NCBI GenBank assembly: GCA_011009095.1
Contig: VTPC01090589.1
Span: forward strand, 698,206-762,205
DNA from: Ignelater luminosus
Taxonomy: Eukaryota; Arthropoda; Insecta; Coleoptera; Elateridae
Reading direction: 5' to 3'
Length of the DNA stretch: 64,000 nt
Shown: piece after piece, positions 25,301 through 37,300 of the stretch
How the letters are laid out: each line of letters starts with the position of its first letter
How positions within the stretch are numbered: position 1 is the first letter of the stretch
The notes under the pieces: generated by a model
Databases searched by the model: none
What the model was told of the DNA's origin: nothing
Seen by the model: only the letters and a program-made list of their open reading frames with translations
Position numbers and translations under genes: made by a program

Positions 25301-28300
25301 TCTTTAGATAAAGTAAATATAGATGCGCTTAATATAAAATCACGTTGGTTACAGATAAAAGAAAATTTAAAAAACTTAGTAGTAAAAGAAAAAGTTGAAG
25401 ATGATGATGAAAATCAAATTGTAACTTTAGATTTAACCAAAGAAAGTAGTGCAAAAAATTCGTTAAAGAATTTAAATTCACTCGATACAAATTGTAGTTT
25501 AAATGAAAAAGAGAATTTTAAAAATGAATTTTGTTTTAATGATGAACAGAAGTGTCCTGAAAATTTAGTTATAAAACACTTATTGGAAAATAATGTAAAT
25601 ACTACGCTTTCGAAAGATCCTTGTAGTGAGAGTTTGGAAACTCAAAATTTTCACACAGATCTTAAAAATTCGGATAGTCCAGAAAAGGCTGAAAATATAA
25701 AGGAAACTGTTGATATTAATAACACAGATCGGGCTGATAGTCCAGAAAAATGTGAAACTTTAGAAGAAGATATTACTAATAAACTTCCAAATTTAGAAAA
25801 TGTTTCAGAAAAATGTAGTAGCTTAGAACAACATATATCTGAAAAATTTCCACATTTGGAAAATGTTACAGAAAATGATACAAATTCAGAACAAAATATT
25901 TTTGTTAATTCTGATTGTGCCATGAATGATTTACATAAAAATGTTGCAGATAAGTCTTTAGTTTCCATAAGCAAGGATGTAGAAAATAAACAAAAGTGTG
26001 AATGTGTCTCTGAGGTAGTAATATCAAAAAACTTATTTTTAGAATCAAATGATAATAATACAGAAAAGAATCCAAATTCTGAAAAATCTTTTTGTAATTC
26101 CAATTCAATAACAGAAGATGCACTTGATCCTTGTGTAAAATTTCCAGAAAATATATCGCTCCCATCTGATACCTCAGAAATTAGTCACCAAGATAATAAT
26201 TCTGATAAAAGCTTTAGCAGTGTGACTGCAACAGAACGTACTGAGGGTGAAACTATTGAAAGTGCACCTGCAATTAAAGAAAGTATTAGTGAAGATGATG
26301 AAAACATTTGTTCAGATTTGGCTAGGCCTTATGTAAATACGTCAGAGAATTTATTAGTATCTTTAAATACTGAGGATAAAAATGTAAATATGTCGGAAGA
26401 TTCGATAGTTTGTTCAGATAATATTGTACAAAGTAATATTGAAGATAAAGAAAGTTGTCAAACTTTACCAATTCCTTATGTAGATATGTCAAAAAACGTA
26501 ATAACTTTTGCAAGTAATGGTACACAATCCGAAGAAAACCATTGCTTGCAAATAAAATTAAATAAGGATAATGAAACAGAAACGCATATTATGTCAGCTG
26601 TTGAAGATATGCCAACCGTTGCTACTACAACCAACTCTAATCATTGCAATCATTTAAAACGACATATTAGTGAGGAAGAATTAATAAAAAAGTACAAAAT
26701 TAAGGAGGCCCGTGTGATACTACATAGACTTAGTTTAGCTGAATGCTTAAAAAAAAAGTTAATTAAACTGGCATCAAAATTTCTTAAACCTTCTTTACCA
26801 ACACGAAAACAACCAATGCGTGAACTGAAGAAAATTATGGAAAAGTCTGAAAATAAGGCTACAGATAAACGTAGAAGAAAATCTAATATTGACGATAAAC
26901 CTAAAAATGGTTTGAAACCGTGGCCACTAAAAGATATTAATCCAAAAGTGAATCGTCGCAGAGATATTAAATTAAATATATTTAGACAGGACGAGTGCAA
27001 GGGCAATTTTAAGACTGATGTAAAATACATGAATCCTCGTGTCGTTTTAAAAAGATTAGAATTTGATAAGGAAAAAAAAGCGTAGTGCCAATTTTGTTCT
27101 GGCTAACATACCTGGTTTAAACGATTTACAAATGATTCGCCCGAGTTCTGTGGATCGTATAGTGCAAGTAGTACAAGTATCGAGCACACGAAGTACTACA
27201 AGTGTTTCAATTCAAAGCACCCAAACAAGCACTCAAGTTACTCCTCATATTCAACGAGTAGGACAACCACGCACAGAAAAACCAGAACCAAGCATTCCAG
27301 ATTCTACTTCTGTAAGCACTAGTGCAACTACTGTTTCTGCTTCAAGTACTGTTACTACCAGTACAGCATCAGAATCTCCTACTCTAATTAACATTCTGTC
27401 TCAACAAATTATTCGACCTGGAAGTCAAGGCAATTGTGTAGGGGTGAGACCTCGGGCATCTCCTATTATTAATATTTTGTCTCAACAAATAATCAAACCA
27501 GCCACCAATCAAACATCTGCTAAGGTACCTTCTTCTGGAAGTACGGAAGTTCAGGTAATTTTATAATTTTTGTTTTCTTTTAAAGTAGATTAGAAGTAGA
27601 CTAGTAATTGCTTTTTATTTTTATTTAAAGTATTAATTAATTTTAAGTTAAATTTTAAAATAATCTTTGTTTTTTAAATTGTATAATTTCCCATTTATTT
27701 AAATGAAACGATTAAATAGACTTTTGTTAATTTAATTTTCTTTATTTATACTTTTATGCGAGTAAATAAAAATATTTATTTTTTGAAACTTTCTTTAGAA
27801 AAATGTAACATGCCACTCTTGTACATACATAAACATAAGTATTTCTAGCATAGAGAATTACTCAAGCAAAAGAAATAAGTCGAGCAGCATATATACTACT
27901 TTGAAAAAACCTAAACATCAAATCCTTGAATGTGCTAGTTTAAAGTACTTAATATCTGAGCTGCCTTGAAGATGAATATAGATTCATACTGATATAAAGG
28001 AAAGTAAATCACAAATATTACTGTTTTTCACACCACATATAGCTTCAAAACCTGAATTTACATTGTGTTATACATTGTAAAATGCATAAGTAATCTTTTG
28101 TACAAACAAAGTTAAAATTGGTTCAAGTTATATACTACAAAATTTATTTTTTGTAATAAATTGTTGAACACTTACAATCTTACACAAGGAAAGAGTAGGC
28201 TGATAACATTGCTCGTTTGTCACCAACCAACCAAAAATGTTATATTAGCACATCATTAAAAACAAATTCTCAAATAGCAAAATGAACGCATTTTACCAAT

Positions 28301-31300
28301 TATGCATATTTTAAGGTTAACTTTCATGCCGCATGACATATTATCAGCTTTTTCTCTTGCCTTGTCCAAGCTTAAAATGAACATACAATATAAACTAAAG
28401 TTACTAGATAGTTGAAGTTATTAAAGGTTATCGAGGTTAATTAAGTTTCAAATATTTGTGAATTTAAATGATAATGCAAATATTTCTATTGATAAAGTAT
28501 CAAATATCAATCAGTTATAGTTTTGTTCACAAACATGGAAAAGCAAAGTTGAGAGGTTAATTATTTGCTCCTGTTTTTTTCTAGTTGGGTTACTATAAAA
28601 TCAAAGTATCTAAATCTTTTTTATATTCTATATCGAGATCTTAAAGTCATTGTACAATTACTAAATAAAAATGAGTCTAATATTTCGATAATTAAAAGAA
28701 ATGTCAGTTTTCGAAATCTGTAGATGACAGATATACAATTGCTCAACGTGAAAGTCGGACAATTAAATATAAATAGATTTTCTCTAAAAATTACAACAAA
28801 GATTTTGCCTGAGAAATAAAATTATCATACTTATGGATCAATAAAGGAGCCAGCATTAGATTTTTTGAAAATAACAAAATTAATTTTCTTTAGTCATAAT
28901 CATTATAGAATATCAAAGAAATGATAGCAAATTTAACATCAAAATGAAACTCGGACGGTTTCGATAGCTTGTCTTATCTAGCCGGCGTGCCCGGCAAATT
29001 TTCAATAATGTTGAAAATTTTAGTTCAAATTTGGTTTCTACTACAAACCGTCTATATTAGTGTAGTTTTACAAAAATGGGAAGACAACGTGGTCAAACGT
29101 CTATCTAACTAAGAGAATTGGTTCTGAAGCATCACAATAAGGGTAAAACAGTTAGGGAAATTGGAGAAATAGTTGATCATAGTCATTCTACAGTTCGTGA
29201 TATCATAAGCCGGTTTACGAAATTTAATATTATAGCAAATAAACCAAAAAAGAGTGCGGGAAAAATATTTAATGAAGCGGACGAAAGATGGATCATAAGC
29301 CAAATACCGAAAAATCTGAAATTGAGTGCTCCCAAACTGGCGGTCAAAGTAGAAAAATATCTTGGTAAAAAAGCACACCCCAAAACTATAAGGATTATTT
29401 TAAGGAAACATCAATTTAATGGACGAGTTGTCCGAAAACAGCCATACATTAGTAAAACAAATAGAATTAAAAGATTGAAGTTTGCTAAGGAGCACTCAAA
29501 TAAAGATTTTTCCTTTTGGAATCGGGTGTTATTCACTGATGAAAGTAAAATTAATATTTTTGGGTCTGACAGTAGCACCTACATCTGGAGGAAAGCAAAT
29601 GAAGAGTTGCGGCGGCAGAATTTAAAGCCGACCGTCAAACACGGTGGAGGATCGGTAATGGTATGGGGCTGCATGTCAGTTGCTGGTCCTGGAAAATTGC
29701 AAATAATTGATGGAATAATGAATAAGGACGTGTATTTAGCAATTTTAAAAAAGAATCTTCACGAAAGCGTACAAAAATTAGGAATCAGTGATGATTTTTA
29801 TTTTTATCAGGACAACGATCCAAAACATAAGGCTTATAAAATACGGTCTTGGTTGCTTTATAGTTGCCTGCATGTCTTGGAAACACCTCCACAGTCTCCT
29901 GATATTATTGCTATAGAAAATCTATGGAGCTATTTGAAAACACAGGTGCAGAAACACACTATTTCTTCAAGAACAGACCTAAAAAGAGTAATTCTTGAAG
30001 AATGGAAAAAGATACCTTCTGCCTTACGTGAGAAAATAGTTAGATCAATTCCCAAAAGATTAGAAAGTGTCAAAAAGAGTAAAGGCCTTCCCACAAAGTA
30101 TTGATTTTAAAATAATGGATTGTTATATAAGTTTTAATTATAATTTCTGTGATTGTCCGAGTTTTATTTTGATATTAAGTTTGTATTTAATTTAGAATTA
30201 ATTATTTTTTGAATTTATTGATTTTTCTTTTGTTAAATGTATACAGTAAACTGCCATTTAATAGAGTATCTACTTTATTTCAATTTATTGTAATATTATT
30301 TTTTAATTTATTAATAATTATACATTTTCATAACAGCGTCCGAGTTTCACTTTGAGCAACTGTAGATAGGCAAAATTTTTTAATTTGGCTAATTTTATTC
30401 TTTAGTAATGTGCAATTATGCATATTATAGTTGGTAAGGAATGGTAATTGTTTTTTTTTATTATTAATAGATGCAAATGCAATATCATTTCTGTCCTTTT
30501 GTTAGTCTCGAGATTGTGGTTCTGGAGGAAAACTAACTGAAGCATTCAATTTCGTACTTTTGTATAAATTCATTTGATTTATTATTAAGATGTATCATCT
30601 AATATAATGTGATATGCGTGCATTTCAATATTTATTGTGTCTTAAAAATTCGTTTATTTATTGATTAATATAACCTCACTTTATAAATGGAGTAATTTAT
30701 CAAAAAACTGCTAGTTATGGCGTCAGCTGATTTTGTTTGGCCTACTACTACATATAAATTGAGGGGTAAAGGGACTACATAACATGTACTAGTGAAATTA
30801 TTGGTGAATTATTCATGATTTATGATAATATACAACAATGGTATATGGTGAATATTTCAATTTTAATTTTTAGTTTACATTATTATACTACAACAATTTA
30901 TTTTTATGATTTAGTTTACATTCTGCTTGAAAAAATCCTAAAATGATCATACCTAGTAAGTAGGCAAAACTTGTCTCTTCCAGTATATTAAATTTCTTTT
31001 TATTGAAACTTAGGCGTTTTTTTGCGACGCTGTGGTTTGAAACCGCTTTGAAACGGCGCATTTTCGCGCAGAAATGATGACGTCATTCACGTTCTGGTTC
31101 AAAACAGTTTCATAGCATTTCAAACTGCGTAGGGATTAGGTTTTGAATTACTGGTTACTGAAAAGTAACTACTGAATTTTTTTTACAAAACAACGCGCAA
31201 ATAATTTATATGTAAAGGTAATAATAGAATTATTTACTTACATATTATATTATCATAAACAAACATAACCTATAAAGTTATCAGAGCATATACTAAATGG

Positions 31301-34300
31301 TTCATTTTCACGTCTAATGAAATTTATGAAGTCACAAGTAAACCAGCTTTGAACCATTAAACAAACACGCTGCATCGTGAAAAAACAGCTTTGATTTTCT
31401 TCCCAAAAAGCATAGCATAGAGATAAATAAAAGGCAGTCTATTAGTAAAGTACTGTTTGAAATATTTTACAGCCGTAAAATGCTAAATGGCCAAAATAAA
31501 CAAAATGTTGTATGTGGTGATGAGTTAACCTAAAAATTAGAATTTACATATATTATGCCATTTGCTGTTGTAAATAATTACAATTCATGTTGAATAACAT
31601 TCTTCAATAGAAATTCCCTTAACTTCCAACTTATATGAGCAAAACAAACCACTAATATTAAAGCAGGCATGCCATATCTAGAGTTAAAAAAGTCTTGAAG
31701 TAATGCATATTTTATAACTTTTACAGCAATGGCAGCAACATGCGCCATTAAGCTTTATGTAATCGCAAAGCTTAAAATAACATTAACAAATTAAAACTAT
31801 TTATCTGTTAGATATCTTTTACGATGGGAGAACCTTCAAAATTTTTATTTTATTGGTGTAGTTGCAATCAGAAGCCCGGCAGATAATAAGTCACACTTAC
31901 CTGAATATATTCTAAAAATAAGGCATCTTATTAGAATTTGTATAATGATAATGAAAATATTATATTTATATACAGGTCAGCCGTTGGAACCTGGCAAGAG
32001 CCTAGAATGCATAATTCGATCTTGCGTATTTTGCTGATATTGCCAATACTCATCAACAGTATAGGCAATTACATCAATATAAAGGGCACAGTCATTCAAT
32101 TGTCAATACTAACAAAAAAAAAAAACCATAAATATCAGAATTAATTTAAAAGTTTCGGAAAGTATTGATGCTAAAAGTTTTTAGTATCTCATTTCTCTTT
32201 TTGAGCTGCGGTGCAGTGGTTAGTTACAAAATAATTTATCACAGTTTTGTATTGCAAAGATTTGAAACATAAATAATATTATTAATTTGGGAATGGCGAA
32301 AACAAATTAATGTTTTTATATAAATAGATTGTCTTACACCACAGGCTTGTGCTTGTGACTTGCCAATATAATATCTGGAATTGGCTTTTGTGTTGGTTTC
32401 AAATGGCACAGTATGTTTTTGAAAATCACATTCCCAGCCAATTACATACAAAAGTGTGGTGTGTTTTGTAATTTTACGTGGCAACTTATTTTTCCCAAGA
32501 AATTCTAAATTCATAATTCTTTTAATATAATTTGGAGTTTGTTTTACAAAATACATAAATAGTATTGCAATTACAATGCAAAAATAGCAAATCATTAACT
32601 TACATTGTAAGTAAGATGGGCCCTCCTAACACACAGCCTTGGAGTACTCAAGATTTAAATTTTTTATGTCTCCAATTGTTTTAAATTGACATTTGCTTTC
32701 TAGCATGTTTTAACTACTTCCTTTATCTCGATTTTGTCTAATTTTTGTAATAAAAAACGATTAACTTCTGCAGCAGGACCATGTGTGCTAATAACCAAAG
32801 AAGACGTGAGTGAGCAGTGACTTAATACTCATTGGAGTAGAGTATAGTATCACATGTTGTAGTAGAAAATGTAATATAAGTGTATAGTAGATATGGTGAT
32901 AAAACTCACTTGTTTTCAGCTAGCCGGTTTGCTATTGAAATAATGCAGTTATTGATTGGTGGTACTGATGTCTACTTAATCGATTCACTGCTACCCACAC
33001 TTATGCATGCTCTCTGTCTGTTAATAACAGAAGTAGTAACAATCCATTTACATTGGAACTTGTCAAATTTAGTTGACCAATTTATTATTTTATCTTCTGT
33101 AAATAAAGGAATATGTTAAGGTGAGGTTATGGTGAATAAGAATAAATATGACATAGAAGATTTTCTAATAGAATGCAACAAATTATTAGAGGGTTTGAGA
33201 ATCAGATATACATCTTAACGTTAAATGGATATTTGCAAATATCAACCTTGAAATATGAAACTTTAGTAATCATGATTATGAGCCCTCTTTTATGTTTGCA
33301 TTTTTTGATCATATGTTGAATGGCCATAAATTGTAGCGTTTATGCACTGTCACTCTAACATTTTTGCTGTACGATTTGAATAAACATTACAATTTAGCGC
33401 CGTGCATTTTTGAAATATAATGATTTTGTCTTGACATATGATCAAAAACCGCAGGCATGAATTAAATGAAGAAAGAAGATAAATTTTAATTTTTTTATAA
33501 GATGGATTCATTTTTGATAAAATATCCATAGACACAAGGATAAACTCGAGATGTTTTGGTTTTCTGATAAGTGGTATATACGAAACATTTAAATGTATGT
33601 AATAGAAGTGTGCATTTAATCAATTTATGTTACTGTATTAAATCGAGGTTGCATATGTTATTGCAGTGCAATGTATGAGAACTTGAAAATTGAGATGCAA
33701 TAAATTGTTTTATAACTTTTGGAAAATATGTTGTTATTTCTTATTAATATTAAAGCAAAGCCTGATGGATTTCTAACATTTAAACATAGTTGAGCAATTC
33801 TATTGTTTCGCTGAAGATAATTACTAAATAAAATTGGAGAACACTAATTATAATAAAAACGTTGGAAAGAGAATGTTTTGGTCAAGTTCCTTTTATTATC
33901 TTAAAATTTTGAGTTTCTCATTTCATAAAATTATCTAAATCTACAGATTTGTGTGCTGTGAGATAAACAGTAAAATTATAACAATTTGTGAGGAAAGAAA
34001 CAAAACAAAGACATTATACTTCATTCTTCTTAAGAATACTAATAAAACCTAATTCAAGTTCTATTAAGAGAAGTTCTCATAATAAATTTTTTGAAATCTT
34101 AATTTTAATTTAACTTATGACATAAGCTAGTTTTTGTGTAACAGAAGTTTCGTTGAACTAAGGTATATAATTGTAAGTTGTTTGCCTAACTTTGGATAAC
34201 ATTTAAGAGACCTAAGTTGGCTTAATTTATTTTGTATAGATCATTTAGCTTGATATTACCTTGAATTAGTCTAGTTACATACAGAATAAATACATTCATT

Positions 34301-37300
34301 CTTCCTAATTAGAACTAAAAGTTTGCTAATCTTGGAATTGGACTTTTATTTTGAGTTTTTGAGTTAAAGTGTCTTTTTCAAAGAAATTTCTGTTAGCGTT
34401 ATTTCATCAAATTGCTTGACAAATTAATTTTAATAAATTATAATCTGATAATTCTATTTTTCTTTTTAAATAATAATAATAATTTTACGTTGAAATAATT
34501 CTTCAACTTTAAAGCTGGTATTATGCAAACTTGATAAAATTAATTGGTCAAGCGGTATGATACAAGCACACATATTGATATCTGATCGACTTAAACATAT
34601 GTATATTATTAGGTTAACAGCATTCCTAGGGTTATTTCTGGAGGAGATCAGATCTTAAGTCAGTTGATTAATCCAGTAAGAGCACCTGCACCTACACTGA
34701 AGACTTTAGTGAGTACGCCGACATCAGATCAAAATCGCATTGTTCAATTCATTTGTAAATCATCCGATGGAAAACTGATTCCTGTTACTTCTTTTACTTC
34801 AAATAAGGTAGTTAAAGTATCGATGACACAAACTGTAAGCTCTGCAGTTCCTGGAAGTACAAATATAGATGAAAATTTTACAAAGTTAACACAAACAACA
34901 CCTAAAATAAAAACAGAAGCGGTAGAAAATTCTGATACTTTGCCAAAATTTCAACAAGCATTTGGAAAACCAGCATACCAGAATAATATAGAATCTGCAG
35001 AATGTGTCAATACTACTAATGATACTGTCAATTCCGATATAGAGAAACCTGCTAGTGTTGTAAAAAATCAGCCAAAAAACGCGAGTACTTCCCTGAACGT
35101 TCAACCCGTTCAGGGAGGAGTAATTTATACACGTCAAATGCCTGTTGGACAAACCATCAATTTAATTCCACCTGGTCGTGGGCAAGTATTTCGTATTGCT
35201 ACATCTAATGCAGAGCAGCTTTCTCTAGTAAAAGATACAGTTATACATGGAAAAATGAGTGCATTATTAGCTGCTGCTCTTCAAGGGAAACAACGCACAT
35301 CTGAGAACGAAATTGATATTACTAACGAAGAAAATTCTCAAACAAGTACTCGAGTTGCTTTGACAACACGCCCAACATTAGTACAAAATGCTCGCATTGT
35401 AAAGCCTGTGTTACAAATACCTTCTAATGTGATACGAAGTACACCACAATCCAATTTAAGTTCAACAACTTTAGAGCAGCTTCGAGAGTTTGATATGGTG
35501 TATAAGCAGGTGAGTGCCAGAAAATTATTTAAAAACCTTGTTTGAAAAGATAATTTAAGATTCAAAAGATCATGCCTTTTAAACTGTTTGCATCTGTATT
35601 CTTTCTTTATGCAGAGTTTTATGACATTTTTAAAATCTTAGGCTTTAATGTTGTTAGAACTAATCAAAATCTTTAAAAATATTTTATTTCAATTTAATAG
35701 CCTAGAAGTATTTTAAATTATCAACTTAGTCAAATTTACTACTATACTACTGTACTAAAATACATGAGCATACAGAATACAAAATATCTTGTTGTAACAG
35801 GTAAAAGAAAGAAGTAGTACCAACGCTCCAACTGAATCCAGCCCACAGTCTGATTCAAATGAAGCATCCCAACAAATCAGTGTAACATACTTGAACCAAG
35901 GACAGAAGATTAATTGTGCTCCTGTGGTTGTTGTTAGCAGTTACTGTAATGTGCAACCAGCAGCATCGCCATCTTTAAGTGTTACTTCACAGGGTAGTTC
36001 AAGTCCATGTGTTACTCCGGCACCAACTTTAGCTTTATCAAAATCAGTCTCGAAAAATCCTAAAACAAAATCTGTAAAAAGTGCTACTACTCATACAACT
36101 AAGGCTTCTCCCATACCAAAACCTCAGCAGAAACCTCAAGAAGATGAACATACAACTCAGAGGATATTTGATATTTTAGCTGAATATGCTGAGCAATTAA
36201 GAAACTCCCCTGATTTAAATAATAAACCAGCACCAAGAAGAAGATCCAATCCACCAACAAATCCTAATCAAAATGCCAAGCGTAAAAAGAGTTCTAGTTC
36301 AAAGAAGACGGGACACTGTAGTAATTCTTTGGCTTCAGATGGTGATATAGAGGACACACACACAGTTGGCAGTGAAGACAGTTCATGTGGTGTAGTTCAA
36401 ATATCTGTACAGGAAGAAGAGCAGCCATTAGCATCAGTTAGTACGTCAGAAGCCAGTGACGCATCTGTTAGTCCCAAACAGTTAATTCTAACTGATTCCA
36501 GTCCAAGTCAGTCTCGCAGTCTTATTATAGCAGATTCAAATGTTGGTGAAGCTCTGAAAATGTCTAACACTGCTGTTTTAGTTCCTGGTAATTATATTAT
36601 GCCAGTATCTATGGTGAAAGGAGGACAGCAAATAGCAGTAGTATCTGGTGGAAGCAAGATCTTGGCTACAGTACCTGCTCGTTCAGGTCCAAATATGTTG
36701 CTGTTTCAAAGTTTTTTGAATCAAACTCGTAAACATGGTTTACCCACCGTGAAGTATTCAACTGTACAACCAATTTCTGGCATTACTCGCAATATCTCTG
36801 GTGTTACTACAGCGCAACCATCTGCAACGGCACCTGCTACTTCTCAAAATTTGACTGCAGTTACTTTGGGACAAACAGTGGCTATTCAAAAAGTAAATCA
36901 ATTGGATAGGTCTGATGTGAATAGTTTTGATACGGAACTACTACTTACTATTGCTCACACACCAGAAAATAAAAGTAGCACAACAGAACAACCACAGTCA
37001 GAGCATCGAGGAATTTCTTCTTCGAATGAAAATGTACAAAATATGCGAGTTGATGGTTCCTTAGAAAAGCCATTTACTTATGAAGAAAAACCATTGGTTA
37101 ATGCTTCAGTTGCTACTTCTGTGATTGCACAGTCCATCAGCATTAAAGAAAAAATATCGGAAGAACAGTCAGCAGCAGCAGCAGCGCAGACAATCATGGC
37201 TCTGAATTTGAATTCTTCTGACAGCGATAAAGGTATGATTATATTCATGCTTTTCTTAGTGACTTTTGGTGAAGGGTAAATCATCTGCAGATACTACAAT

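Larger units (their letters stand above)
27555..34612 (+). other. Intron of the large gene (7.1 kb)
   Basis: Donor CAG/GTAATT, acceptor ATTATTAG. It contains a Tc1-like transposon (28736-30362) and a probable MITE (31012-31392). The remaining sequence is AT-rich without recognisable coding content. A short inverted pair, TTTTTTGATCATATG (near 33302) and CATATGATCAAAAA (near 33436), may mark another small element. Confidence 0.8.

Noticed and set aside
26650..27030. 126-codon minus-strand ORF inside the large exon
   Set aside because: Shadow of the basic-rich coding frame on the plus strand.
37233..37290. Frameshift between two exon-like ORFs near 37.26 kb
   Set aside because: A 58-nt intron with GTATGA donor and TCTGCAG acceptor joins the frames in phase 1.
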